Assembly: GCF_008831285.2 (NCBI RefSeq)
Contig: NC_045138.2
Location: 24,895,934 to 24,959,933 of the forward strand
Source: Nymphaea colorata
Taxonomy: Eukaryota; Streptophyta; Magnoliopsida; Nymphaeales; Nymphaeaceae
Length of the DNA: 64,000 nucleotides
Reading direction: 5' to 3'
In this document: one piece after another, positions 10,407-23,500 of the stretch
Layout: each line of letters starts with the position of its first letter
Numbering within the stretch: the stretch's first letter is position 1
Notes under the pieces: generated by a model
Seen by the model: only the letters and a program-made list of their open reading frames with translations
Database searches by the model: none
What the model was told of the DNA's origin: nothing
Position numbers and translations under genes: made by a program

Positions 10407-13400
10407 TCATCTGACATCTTGTCTGCAAATTGGGCAGGAGCCTTCTAATATGAGCCACCGATCTATGCAGCCCACATGGAAATGGTGCCTGCATTTAGGC
10501 AAACTCCGAGCGCTGTCCCCTTCACTCAGTTCCTGCTCAAAAATTAGGAATACTACCCAATGTAACTATGAAGTGAAGAAGATCATATATATATAAATGC
10601 TTTTACGTTTTGTTAAGGAAGACTAACCTGGAGACAGATACTGCAAGGGGCCTGGTTCTCTCCGGCGCCGGCGTTTCTCTTCCTGCCAACAACAAATTCC
10701 GGCAGCCTGGTGATGGAATCAGAAGACATCCCCTTTGTTGCGCTTACATCAAAGAGACTGGTGAGATCCTCATAACTCATGTCCACCGCGCTGGCCTGCA
10801 ACAATGTCTATGACTCTTCTCAATCTTTGTCCCTCAGTAGACATATAGGTATAATTTAAACACTTCACAAATTAATAAGCTTCAACGCAATCAAAACCTA
10901 AAACCATATTCTAAGTGCCAGTTTGACGGGCCGGATTCCAGCATTCGCCGGGAAGTTTTTCCCCTGAACAGTGGAATTCAGGTGGTGTATGTGTTTCGGT
11001 CACTACAAAGGCCGACCTTGCCATGCCCAAGGGGGTTGGCTATGAGATTGGGTAGGTGCTGTCAATCAACGTTTTGAATCCTCGGGGTGCCAACTCATGA
11101 TTGTGCTGCAAATGATGGGCTGACATTCAAGTTGAAGCGTAATGGAGGTAGCATCTCCAAGCACCAAAACAGACCCTATACCTTAAGGGATGAGAGGTTC
11201 GGTGGAAGTTTCGGCCTTCTTCGGGTGGTGGGTCAAACCTCATTCATCCGAAAGCCCAATCTTGCCCGATTTGGTGTTACTAATAAATTTTAGTTTAAAC
11301 TTAGAAACACTGGCTTCCATAGTTTTTTTCTTTTAGGAGTAGCTTTCAACATGTTAATTGGGAGCAGCTTTCACAACAATAATTAGGAGACAGTAGCTTT
11401 CATCATATTAATTAGGATGCATGCCTTTTGAAAGGGCGATGTCTTGGAAAAGGTACCTTCCTCAGGGGGCGGAAAGGTTCGTTCCTCAGGGCATAAAGAT
11501 CATGCTCGTGAGTTTATTATGGTGCTGCTCTATTGGATGCATCTTCTGTTCATGGAGGAAAAGTGGTATAGCAGAAACCACCATCATGGCTTTTAGTAGT
11601 CCTGCAACTTCTAGTAATTTATTGGGCACCAACTGATCAAAGTTTATTTCTTGTCTTTTAATTTTCTTCCCTTTTTGTTGGCTTAATTGAATAATCATAT
11701 TATTTACTCTTTAATTTAGTATGATCAGTAGTATGAGTTTCTTTACACGAAGTAGTTAGATTTATCAAAAAAAGATCAGTAGACGGTGAAAACTTATTTA
11801 CCTGCCGTCTATATGCTGCTACGATCACCCGTCTCATTCGTTCTTGGAAGAATTTGCCACTGAGCAAGCTACTAAAGATGGCCATCTGCATCATCCACAA
11901 CAAAGTATGATATAATTAGCGTCTATACATATGCTTTTTTATATGAAAATACTAACCATCTAGTGAGACATGACCACGACCACCCAGCCAGCGTTTGATG
12001 TTCTTGCTGAATTTTCTCTTCCTCGTTTACTGGGCAATCTTATGCTTCGCCTTGGGAATTGAACTAAGCCTTGGGAATTGTACTAAGCCTTGGGACTAGT
12101 AAGTGGAAAGAAAGCCAGAATGATTTGTATGCTATTTTGGGATTGGTTTCTTGCTTCTTTTCTTTATCATTCTTACTTTTCCTTTCTTTGTTTCTTTGTT
12201 TTTTCTTTTTTTTTTCTTTTATACAAACCTTCTTCCCCACCCTAAAATTGGTGGATCCTAAGGAGCAAAAGAGACCTTAAAAACCAAAAATGAACGTGGT
12301 TGTCCTTCTATGTCATATTTACTTCATTTTTTAAACTTAAGTCTACCATATAGATTCAATTAAAAAAAAATTGAACTTAAAAATTTCATGACTAAATTGT
12401 GCATACGATCTTGCGATCGTTAAATTGCATTCACAACATCAATCTTGAATAGCTGATGAAGCAAGCACGAACAAGCTAGGATGATGACCAACGGGCTGGG
12501 CTTGGGTTGGCACTATCATAAACATGAGCCCACCTTGAACTTTTGGTCAGTTTGTTTGGGTTGAAGCATTACACTTTTAACGTTCTTCAACTTAAAAGCT
12601 TGCGTCGTAAATCTAATTGATAAATAACCAGATGAATAAGAAGATTGATAGTGATTGGAAAATTAATTACCAAGGAAAATGGTCCGCCGGAGATGGTGGA
12701 GTCGAGAATCTCGATGGACACAATCACGCCATTGAAGGCTCCAACTTTTGCACCTTGAGCGCACCCAATCTCTGCAGTTTGGCCGCGCACCGCACCAACC
12801 CCCAGCCCCACGATCGCACCAACTGCGGTACACGCACATTTGCAGCTTTTGTTTAATACATGCATCGCTTGCTCCCAACATTAATTGGGATTTGTTAATG
12901 CTGTCACTTTGTGTCACGTTCAATTCATTTTTTTTGTACCACTTGCTTCCTTTTAGTGGTCTACTAACGATGATTCTGCCCATTCAGACAGGTTATCTAA
13001 CCAAGTTTGTCAATCCAAAGTGGATGGATGCAGGGACGGAGTTTGGAATTTTTAACGATGACAACTCGAATTATATATTCAAAATTTTGATACAAGCTAA
13101 AATATCGTTTTTCAAAATATGTATATAGAATGCATATTTATTAAAAATTTATATGTAAACTTTTTTAATAAAAGTTTTAAGAAGAGTCAAGACTCTGCCC
13201 ACTCCTTGCTCTACAAAGATGAAAATACTCATCACCTTTTTCTTATTATTTTTTCTTAGTCATCCATCATGAATCGAACGACTTTAATTAAATGGTTGTA
13301 TGAGTCTAAAAAGTCAGAGTTACCATTTAATTTTTTTACTCACACAAAAAAAAGCATACAGAGAGGCAGGGACAGTCTCTTTCTCTTCTTAATTGTCCTC

Positions 13401-13902
13401 GGAACATGGCATGTGTAATATGGACCAACACTACAAAGGACGGCTTATGGGAATGACAGGAGAACGCGGCTCCAATCGTTACTGTATCTCAAAGAGTTTC
13501 TGCAAACACGGCGGCATAACCTTGTTAGATACTTGAGTTAATGCTCAAGCACTGCCACTTACGGAATCGCACTGCATTTTATTGCATGTTCATACTCTAT
13601 AACACAACTTAGCGTACAGGGGATGCGACTCTATGCGGCATATTCAGCAATTGCTGCAATGGTATTCAACAATTGCTCATAGTTGAAACAGCTTAATGGG
13701 CAGCCCTGTTTTCACCTCTGAAATGTTCAGAAGGCCCTTTCTAGTTCAACTATTTTGAATCTGCACAGCTTTTCCGAGATGATCAAACACCACTGTCAGA
13801 CACAAAGAGATGATGCTTACCTAAAGCAAACGCAGAGGTCAGTGCCGCCAAAGTGAAGCCCTTGAGTATCTTCCATGCAACTCGCACGGTCACACTCTCC
13901 AT
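10407..13902 (-). CDS. NEP1-interacting-protein-like RING-H2 ubiquitin ligase, copy B
   Basis: Five exons join in frame: 13821-13902, 12671-12822, 11802-11885, 10628-10795 and 10407-10532 (82+152+84+168+126 nt, 203 codons plus stop). The N-terminus starts [15 protein letters not shown] and continues into a Gly/Ala-rich hydrophobic core with [13 protein letters not shown] and VSIEILDST. Exon 3 gives [16 protein letters not shown]. The RING-H2 is split between exon 4 (CSICLQ) and exon 5 ([14 protein letters not shown] then SCPICRQDV), so all Cys/His zinc ligands are present. Family members are small membrane-associated E3 ligases; Arabidopsis NIPs are named for binding the NEP1 protein, and some relatives recruit nuclear-encoded plastid RNA polymerase to thylakoids. 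The substrate here is unknown. It is a tandem paralogue of copy A, same strand, about 10 kb apart. Confidence 0.88.
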
Positions 13903-14134
13903 GAACACCAGCCGCAGCACCACAGCTGCAACAATCTTTTCCCCTTGTAGGCCCACCGATCAAGAGAAGAATGCTGGTTGGGAGCTGCAATTCAATGGAA
14001 AGAGTTGATGCGGAGTCCCTTACAAGTAAAGGGGCAGGAAGAGGAAGAACATGGAGGGGAGAGAGATGGGAGGGGGAAGTTGCTGGTTTTGGGCTTATGG
14101 GAGAGAGTGGTGCTGTGGCAAGGGTGAAGTCTTG

Positions 14135-14142
14135 CATTTATA
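14135..14142 (-). promoter_or_regulatory. TATA box of RING-H2 copy B
   Basis: The minus strand reads CTATAAATGCAAG about 235 bases upstream of the ATG at 13902. It is followed by a C/T-rich leader (CTCTCTCCC runs). The context matches that of copy A (2284-2291). Confidence 0.65.
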
Positions 14143-14149
14143 GCTAAAC

Positions 14150-16660
14150 TGGTCTGATCTTCTCCCCTTGCAGAAGCCTCACATGAAGAAGTAGCTTTCT
14201 TACAGGAAGATTAGTATGGTGGGGAATTAATGGTCCCCTGCTTAGTGGATGGTGCCACTTGATAATAGATCCATCATTTTATCAACTTGGGTGTATGGGC
14301 GTCCATCCTCTATGAGTTGGAAGACTGTAAATGATCATTTAATAGCTTGATTAGGAGATCCAGTCCGACTCTGTGCTCCTGTAGTTAACCTCCTTCACCC
14401 TTATCGACATCTAGAACATCAACAAGTTGCATTCTCGGTAAAATCTGATGTTGTTGAGGAAGAATATCCAAAGAAAGAAGGAACTCGCTAGGATCGATGC
14501 CAAGAGAAACGGTACTTTTATCTCCTTTAGAACTTAGATTCGGAGCTGGGGACCATCGAAAGGGTAGGGTCGGACAATGCAGTCCATTGATTTTTCTTGG
14601 GTACACTTTGAGAGGAGAGGAGAAATTCTTTCAGGAAGAAAAATTGGTGAAAAAGACGGTCCATTAATCGAGAGAAAAAGAAATCCTGCCTCTTTAGGAG
14701 TGAAAGTGAACTTTGGTAAAATGTTCATCTAGTTTTGTCGTGCTCAAAGTTTAATCTTCGAACATAGGTAAATGCGTTTTGGACACCAAAGTTGCTGAAA
14801 AAGAAAAAGGAAGAAGCTCAGAAACATTTTCTTTTGCAGAAACAGACCAACAGGCCAGATACGGCCTCCGTAGCATAATGTTGTGTACATTCTTTAGTAA
14901 TCAATCAGGGGAAAAAGAAAAAAGAAAAGAAAAGAAATCCTCCACGTAAAGATCATTTTGCAGAAAAAGGTAAGATATATATCTCAGAAAATGCAAATCA
15001 TAAAGTCATATGAACAATGAAGAAAAACAAACAACTACTGCTTTGGGAACGGGGTAAACGTCCAAATAAAAGCATAATATATGCCATTTAAAATATGTGC
15101 TCTAGATCTGCCCTTGTACTCTCATAATAATATCCATGTTCATTTTGGAATGCTAGCTATATGAGCACATTTTTGGCTACATCAGTATAGGCTTTATATT
15201 CATCGGCATCTAGTCCCTAAATTGAAAGCTAGCTAAAGAACTGACTATGTTCGATTGTGAAGGAAGAAGGATAAAATGTCGTGTCAGTTTCTATGCGGTT
15301 TTCAATGTCGATCGCGTTTGAATCCCCATTCGATGTGACAAAACTTCGATTACAAGCTGTCCACAAAATTAAAGGTACTGCCTAGCTTTCTCTCCCCTAC
15401 GTGAAGTTCGTCCACTTGGGGAACGACTAGATAGAGATTGCCAGAGGAGGAGCTCGTGCTCTTTAACGCAACATTCAAAACCCAATCGTAAATGCATGCA
15501 CGAGTATGCCCACTTCGGTTGCCCTGACAGAACAGCAGCTCTGTCCATATTCATCTCTTTGGAAAACATTTTAGACCGCCAAGTATATATATATATATAT
15601 ATATATGGATGAGTTATACCTGGGTTGGCCATAGGTGCCAGAAGAGGCTAAGGACATGCTGACAGTTGGATGATGTGCACATTCCTCGGTTATGGTGAAG
15701 ATGTGTAAGATTAATGACTTCCATATATGGTTTTTAGTTAAATTGTCTTTATTATCTACACTCTTCTGTGCAGATTTTATGTCTATTTTATAGAAAGAGC
15801 AGATGAAAGCGTAATAGAAAAAAGGAAACGTAAAAGATATAGTCTTCAAGAGACGCTTGCAGTTCTTACGGTGGTTTCATCCTGCCATCCCAGTTCTCTC
15901 AAATAATCTCCCAATGCAACAGTGAATCTGTGTTTGAAAAACAAAGATAGAAATCCTCTGCTTCAGTTGTCACAGTTCTGTTAAAATGATCCAGTTACCA
16001 TGTATACGGCCACAAACTGAACATGTTACGAGTTTAACACATCCAATAATCGGGATAAGACATCAATCATAAATATTTTCCGGCGTCTCCTTCACGGGTT
16101 CTTACGTCTGGACCTCTGCCTGCCACGATAGATTGCTGAGACGCCTTTTGGTTTCACACGAAGAAAACAACAGCAACATGGTCTATCAACACGCAACTCT
16201 CTTTTCACGTAGTAATCTTCTTGACTGACAAAGAAATGGTCATGCAATTCTCTTTTTCTAATGACCACAACGGCTATTTAGGGCATGGTTGAGTGTTTGT
16301 TTGCAAGAATGGTCTGAGACAGACATGCACTCTGTTTAGACCGTATTCAGACATGGCTGGGTTGTCTTTTTTTTTTTTTTTTCAATGGGTATCTGATTTT
16401 TTTTTTTTTTGTTGCTGTCTGGTTTCATTTATACCTTTCCACCTTCATTAAAATTCTTTCCGTATTGTAAGGGTTACAACATAGCTGAATGAATGATGGA
16501 AGAAACATGCTCACAATGTGTCTTCAATTCAATTCATGTGGGTACTATTTATCTGAATTACACACCGTGACTACGGGTAAGGCTGCGTACTAGGCCCGAC
16601 AGCACGGTGACTATGTGTAAGGCTGCACACTCGGCTGGGCTGCCGCTTGGTACCCAGTAA
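14150..16660. other. Intergenic; a weak set of possible minus-strand exons
   Basis: No gene is firmly supported. On the minus strand, three segments with GT-AG ends can be read in one frame: near 15870-15927 (FTVALGDYLRELGWQDETT), 15616-15654 (LSLFWHLWPTQ), and 15358-15524 (ACIYDWVLNVALK to a stop). They match no family I recognise and may be chance. An AT microsatellite lies at 15583-15606. Confidence 0.25.
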
Positions 16661-16793
16661 TCGTCCCTACTCGGCTTTGGGCCCGGGCCCAAGAAAAAGG
16701 GAATCAAGCTGGGCCGGCCCAACTCGTTATTAGGTCAGCCCTGGTGGGCCCAATAAGTCTTATTCGGGCCCGATATTATTTTTAAAATTTTTA

Positions 16794-16828
<35 letters not shown>

Positions 16829-16985
16829 TTATTATAATTAATTATATTTATATTTAAAATATTTTTAAATTTAATTGGGTCCGGCTCAAGTTTTTTGAGT
16901 CGGGCCGGACTCAGGCCTAGTTTTTGGATGTTGGGCCTGTTGGGCCCGGCTCGTTATCAGGCCGAGCCCAGCCCAATGCCCAAAA
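16660..16985. mobile_element. GC-rich-ended, AT-cored repeat element (copy 1 of 3)
   Basis: Arms rich in GGGCCCGGGCCC, GGGCCGGCCC and GCCGAGCCCAGCCC flank an AT-rich core containing (AT)n at 16797-16824. The layout matches 47854-48070 and 52546-52799. This style is typical of plant non-autonomous hAT-like elements. Exact ends and target duplication were not identified. Confidence 0.45.
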
Positions 16986-17132
16986 CCATGGGGGCAAGAG
17001 GAAGCCAATATGGTTTCACTTCTCATGAACTGCCAAACACTTTCCTATTACATTAGGTCCTTGAATAACTAGGTCCTTGAATAACCTTGAGATAGACCTC
17101 TGAATTTTATTGCATATATATCTCAACGTTAT

Positions 17133-17135
<3 letters not shown>

Positions 17136-17191
<56 letters not shown>
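17136..17191. repeat. (AT)28 microsatellite
   Basis: Uninterrupted alternating AT/TA for about 56 bases. It is preceded at 17058-17090 by a short direct repeat of AGGTCCTTGAATAAC. Confidence 0.95.
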
Positions 17192-17196
<5 letters not shown>

Positions 17197-20100
17197 CCCA
17201 AAACATTGATGTCCTAATACATAAATGAAAAAAGATATGAGAAAGAGACGATATTTCACCTGAATGTATGACCATTATCATGCCTTGCAAGAATAATTGA
17301 ATTTCCGGCTTCCTTTCAAACTCTAGTTTGCTGACCTTTGGAAGGCTGAAAGGCCAAGTATCGAAAAACATCTCCATGCCGCAAACGACGTGTTGGACCT
17401 CTCTAATTTACATTGGCAATGATGTCAATTGACCGCTCAAAGAGGGCGGCGAGGGTCTGAAACTGAACTGAAGCAGGCCATTACTACTAGAGGTCGCCAT
17501 GAGAGCAGCGTGGTACTCCATGGCTTCATAAATTGTGTGCTTGGGGGAGAGCGACCCCCACGTTTTGACGTGGAATGAAGGGAAGTCTGATTTCATTACC
17601 CTTGTATCGTATTTTTATCCTTTGCAGTCCAAATGAATAACACCAAAACATGACAATTCAAACCTTGAATTCCTTGGATGTGGACTGATTTACTATGGCG
17701 CTGCACCAACTATACACAAGAGTTTGTGACTTAATTGCTCTTCTTTTGGAAATATTTTTTGAAATTTTGGGGTTTTTTAAGATTCATTTATAATTCATAC
17801 ACACTTGATCTTACAAGTCCATCCTTGCCTAGTTGGGATTGAATTGCGCTTTTGATTAGAGAATTCCATTGACCTTTTGAGATATTTAATATATCACACA
17901 CTGCATGTGATAGACGATAGTTAGAAACTAATAAGTTCGAAAACAATACAAAATGAAGTAAAGTTTCTTTTTCCTTTTCTTTTTGAAGCTGGAGTTAAGT
18001 TGCAAAACCGAGCACTGGAAACACCCAAAGATGTGACAAGAAAATAAGGTAAGCTAAACAATTTGTTTGCGTTTAATTATTATGAAAGGTGCATCCAGAC
18101 AGCTTCCACCGTGTTTGAATGGAAGACCACATCCTTGCACGTTCCCCATCATTGAAACGGGCTACATTCCATGTGACAAGCTTTTATCTATCCACCCACA
18201 AGAGAGGCTGGCCCAGTCAGAAAATATGGCCACAAAGCTATCAAAATTCTAGTGAAATTTTATCTTAGAGCCGATATAGAAGTAGGCGTACATGATGGTC
18301 CAGTCAGATCGATCAAACTCATCAAACCCATATTAGGGGTAAAATGGTCACTTAATGTTTAGATAACATTTTTTTTGCATAAACTTACGTTATGTGTTAC
18401 GTATACCTAAGTTTATCATTTTTCCGATTTCTGAAGCTTCAATTCAAAATCTTTTTGCCATCTGTAATTCAAATCAATTCCATGAACAAAATGATCATTT
18501 CATTTAATGACATTCCTCTACGTAAAGTTAGGTTATCAGTCCTATACACCTAAGTTTATTGATATTCGCATCTCTAGAGAGTTATAAAATTTAAATTTTT
18601 TAAGCAATGCCAATATATAATTGAGAAAAATTGTCCCAAAGTATCAATTTAAAAATAAGCTTTTATTTTTTTTTGATTATATGAATAACTGCCTCCGTCC
18701 CTGGCTGTCTGTAAACGACTCGTTGTCATTAACTAAAAGGTTGGGTTAGTCCTGATTTTTTTTTTTTTTAAAAAAAAAAAAAAACACTTGACCATATTTG
18801 AATTGAATATCTGATCAACTTGCTTTAAGTAAGTGCGATGCATATGAAAGATTAGCATCTAAATTGGATTTCAGATCAGATTTGATTATGAATCTTAAAG
18901 TGGATCTCGGATCAGATTCGTTTGTGAATTTCAAACTTGGGTTGGAGTTTTCTTCATTCACATTCAAATTTGAATCGGAACCCGAACATGTGAACATCCA
19001 AGAAATTGGATACGGTAAAACATATATCCAATGGAAACCTGATCCACCATGTCCTTAATCCCTCTGTCCATTACTTTGAACCCATACAGGTCAGAAAAGA
19101 TGGGGTTATCCAGTACAAGGCTTTAATTAGCAATTTAACTTACTAAAAACTTGATTATTTGTGAAAAAAATAAAATTAATTTGAATAGAAAAACTCTTAA
19201 AATATTCCTAAAAACTCCAAATCTTTCTGAGATGGTTTGCCACTGAATGGGTGTTGATTATGTTAATAGTGCTATCGATATATTAACTATCATTTGGCAA
19301 CAAGAATTGTAATAAATTGTTTCATTAGTATGCCACATATACATATTCGTAATGAAAATTGTAATAATTAACTGTTGTATGAATATGCTCCAAAGATTAT
19401 GAATGTTTTTGATGCATGAATTAGATCATAAAAATTTTAAAGTAACATTCATTTATAAAATCTACTTGAATGCATGAATTAGATGATAAATATTTTAGAT
19501 TGACATTCATTTAAACTTCTTGGCTCATAAAATCCATTTGAAGAACTTATAAACAACTGCCCACCGCTGTTCTTTGTTCCTTCTTAAATACAATGCTTAA
19601 AACTGTTATATTCTGATCAATTTCATTATGATAAATAATTTGCCTATCCAACTCATTAGGATTTAGGGTCATGGACGGGCAAAATCTGGATTTTCGTAGA
19701 TCCCGACTTGTTTCAAGTATTGACCGAGCCCAGTGAAGGAGAGCCGAAACCTGGGAAATGGAGATCCGTTTCTTCCAAACACAGCCCAGGTCTTAAGGGG
19801 AGAGGTTGGTCAACCGCTATATACGAGCAAACCCCCAATTGGCGCGCTCTCCCGCGGAGACCCCACCGATAGCTTGTTTGAAGATCGAACCCCATTAGGG
19901 TTCTCAGCTTCCTCTGAGGTTCTTTGATTGCTTGTTCTTTCCCTGCGCTTGGTTTCTTCTGATTTTAGAGAGCTTGAAGCTTTCTTTCGTTGTTGAAGGT
20001 GTGTCAATGATCTTTGTTTCGCTTTCTTTTCCTTTTTATATTCTTTTTCTCCATTTTGGCGTTGTTTTCGCTTTTGGGCATCACCTGAAATGGCGGCTCT

Positions 20101-20521
20101 TGGGTTGCTTCATCGTCAAATTTGGTTTTTTGGGTATTCGGAGAAGACGCTTGCTGGTTTATTCAATTATGCTTGTCTCATTTTGGTTTTCTTCTGCTCC
20201 AGCAGAAAGCGCGTTGAGGGCCTGGGGCTTTGGGTTTGGATTTTTTTTTTTTTAGAATTTGGGTGGTGTTGAGTGTGGTCGTCGTATTGGGTTCTTTAAT
20301 TTTTTTTTCAATACCTTTTTCTTGTTTCTTTTTCTGGCTTGAGTTCGCTTTAGTCTTGTGAGGTTCATCTGGCCTGCATTGTGGTTTGGAATCTCATATG
20401 GTTATGTTGTGCACTAGATATTGGTTCTTAGTAAAATGGTTCAATTTTTTCCTGTTCTGCGTTAACAACTTATCGTTCTCGTCCTTATTCTTGTTTTCTT
20501 GTTTTATGTTCATTTGGGGAT
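17192..20521. other. Intergenic and probable 5' leader of the SR gene
   Basis: A minus-strand frame at 17408-17596 (MEYHAALMATSSSNG) and a second at about 17270-17390 (MEMFFDTWPFSLPK) look protein-like, but I cannot join or identify them. At 19405-19515 a 60-base motif with GCATGAATTAGAT is imperfectly duplicated. From about 19880 the DNA becomes pyrimidine-rich, with an ATTAGGGTTCTCAGC motif, which suits the transcription start and a spliced 5' untranslated region of the downstream gene. Confidence 0.4.
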
Positions 20522-23500
20522 ATGAAAGTGATGAATTCTGGTTCACCTGATAAAGAGGTCGATGCTTCAATGGGTGTTGCTGAGATTGACGGTGAGATCC
20601 CTGCCGGGGGTAAATGGTCAGCTGCATTAGATCTGAACCTAGCGGCAGGTAAGGACGAAGAGGGCTGTGGCCATGAGAATGATGTTCGGAATGGCCGGAT
20701 GGAGATGGACTTGAATCAGCAGCAATTGCATGGTGAGGCTAATTCGTTGCCTGTGGTGAACGGAAATTATATTCATGAAATGGAAGACGGTGATCAGTTG
20801 GAGAGATCAAATATTCCAGGGGAAGATGGAATCGCTGGAGATTGTATTGGAAGGGACAGGGATATGGAGGCTGTTGATGATTTTGAGAGAAGATGTTGTT
20901 CCTCGCCGACGAAGATTGCATCTTTGCCTACTGAAAAGCTAAACGATGAAATTGATGTTCATGGAAAGCAGAATTCAGGCATTTCAGCTGGAGAAACCGG
21001 AAATGATTTTTATAGTTATGCTGGTAAGTCGAGTGATGAAATTCGAAGTAAGGACCATGATGACGAAGATGGTGATCTTTCAGATGCTGTTTATAAGAAC
21101 CACCCCGTTGACAGGTTAGACAAGGAAGAAAACCAAATGGAATATGTTGCCGGTGATATGCAGAAGTATGAATCCTATAGCTCCAGCAATTTGGACGCAC
21201 AACCTAATACCAAGGACATGCAAGGAAGTTACTCCCACCATTTTCCCCAAGAGCGTGTCTTAGGATCTGTTTCACCGGTTACGGCAACAGCAGACTCCTG
21301 TACACAATCTCCTCACAGATTCCCATCTGCAGGAATGGAACCAAATTCTCATGTATCACCATTATCTGAAAATCAAGAAGTTCCGGTTCCTCAGTGCGAA
21401 ACTCCGCACTCATCATCACTCAAGTGTAGTCCTTCCCGTATGCAATCGCCAAAGGGTCATTCTGAACAGAAAGGAACAACTTCTCATGACAATATTCAGC
21501 AGGAGTTTTCCCCTAGAAAGTCTGCTCGCACAGATAAGGGATCTCGTTCTCCTCGAAGATTTCAGCAGCAAGACTCCCCAAAACAGGAAGATTCCTCTAA
21601 AGGTTGCCAATCTACTTCACCAAAAAGAAGGCACTCTTCACCAGGAAGGCACAAAAGACATGATCGTTCATTATCTAGATCGCCCAGCAGGCGGAGGGAA
21701 CAGAAGGATGCTCCTTCTGGTTCAAGAAGAGACTACCGCTATAGGTCGCGGTCAAGGTCCCCCATGCAAGGGAACATTCCAGGAGATCCCCAAGGTAGGA
21801 CATGCTTGGAAATCTGATGGCGTACCCTGAATATTTTTAGGTTCAATTAAGTGTTTTGATTTGGTTTGTTTGTTTGATTTGTCAGGAGGAGATATTCTCC
21901 AATGAGGAGGTCCCCTCCATCAGCTTATCATTCTCACCGCCGATCTCCAAGGAGGAGACCTTGGTCACCTCCTCCAAATCGGAGTACTGGAGTGGGGAAA
22001 CCTGGGAATAGTTTATTTGTTGCTGGTTTCAGCTTTGCCACCACTGAGAGAGATTTAGAGAGGAAGTTCTCTAGATTTGGCCGAGTGACAGATGTTCGCA
22101 TTGTTCGTGACAGGAGGTATGAACAAATTCTACGAGAATTTCATTTAGTAGCACATGTATGCGTACCTTCGAGATATCAAAGTAATGCAATGCCAAGTTG
22201 TAAATGTGCGTATGATGCATTTTGTATCTGAAAATTGTACATGCTTGCTAAGTAATATGTAATTCTTCCGATGAATAGGCTGGAATTTATATTTGAAAAA
22301 GATTCTTTTCCATGTTTTACATATATAATGAGATCAGTATCAACATAAACACGCATTACATCTGAGTCATTCAAATATGAAAAGGTTATGTCACACACAC
22401 ATTTATTACATACTTAAGAATGTATCGTCCAATAAAGGATGTTGCCGTTGTGCTAGACAGCCAGCCCAAACAACGGTAGCCTGCTATTTGTATGTGTGGC
22501 GGTTGCCTGCTTCTTTTTGTTCTTGTCTCTCACAAAAGGATCAAATTTTACTATTTGACTTTCAAGCTAACCTCTGAACCAATCTGACATAAGGAGTCTA
22601 ATTTTACTTTATTAAAGTTCTAAACTCACATATCAATGAAAAAATTTGGTGACCTTCTCCAGGTTAGGCTGTACTTTCCCTTGTGGCAGTTGGTACATGT
22701 ACTATAACTTATATGGTTGAAAGTTTTTCTTTTTATCAGTATGACATTTACCTATCTGTAGCTGAAAAAAGATTCAAATATTTGTAGTTTGTGGTGTGTA
22801 TGTTTGATCATATAATGTTACGGCTAAAAATACCACCACTGTTCTTGAGGTCTATGTTGCACATAATGATCCTGGTTATCGTGACCAGTTATGTGCTATA
22901 TTTACCTTCTGTCTGTAGACCTTCAAGACGTTGTAATGTTTCTAGGCATCAGGGCAAAAGCAATGATCCGGTAGTCTGATGGCATTTTTGTGGCGGTGAC
23001 ATTGTATGATCAAAGACTAAATTTAATATTGCTTGAGCTTTTGGAGTTGATTGGAAAAAAAAAATATACTCATAGGATTGTGTTTCTTTATGTATTATAA
23101 GTTGTAGCCAGCTTCATGAAAAGGTCAACATGATGGTTAGGAGTCTTAAGACTAAACAAAAGAACTCTCTGAAAATGAATTATTTCGTGGTTGTCATACC
23201 TCTATCTTAATATTATACTTTGATGATTTAGTCTGTACTTTGAAGCCACTATATGCCGAACTGAGCGATTCTGTTTAGTGATTTGACAGGTGGAAGAATG
23301 GAACCTAATCTAAAACTTTAATAACGTCTATTAAGGATGTGTCTAGTTTATGGTTTGTAATGTTGGTGATCAGGCATGTTTTTGTGGTCATGTAACTTGT
23401 TTTATTGTATCATCTAATTGCCTTACTCTTGTTTTATTGTATCATCTAATTGCCTTACTCTTGTTTATCATGTTTTAATCTATTTTAGTATTACATCTAC

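Noticed and set aside
13817-14137. 106-codon minus-strand ORF (MQDFTLATAPLSPISPK)
   Set aside because: Wrong frame over the leader and first exon of RING-H2 copy B; the true frame reads [15 protein letters not shown].
20928-21830. Long antisense and +2-frame ORFs across SR exon 1
   Set aside because: Shadows of an RS/Asp/Glu-rich coding exon; repeated AGA, TCT and GAT codons keep other frames open.
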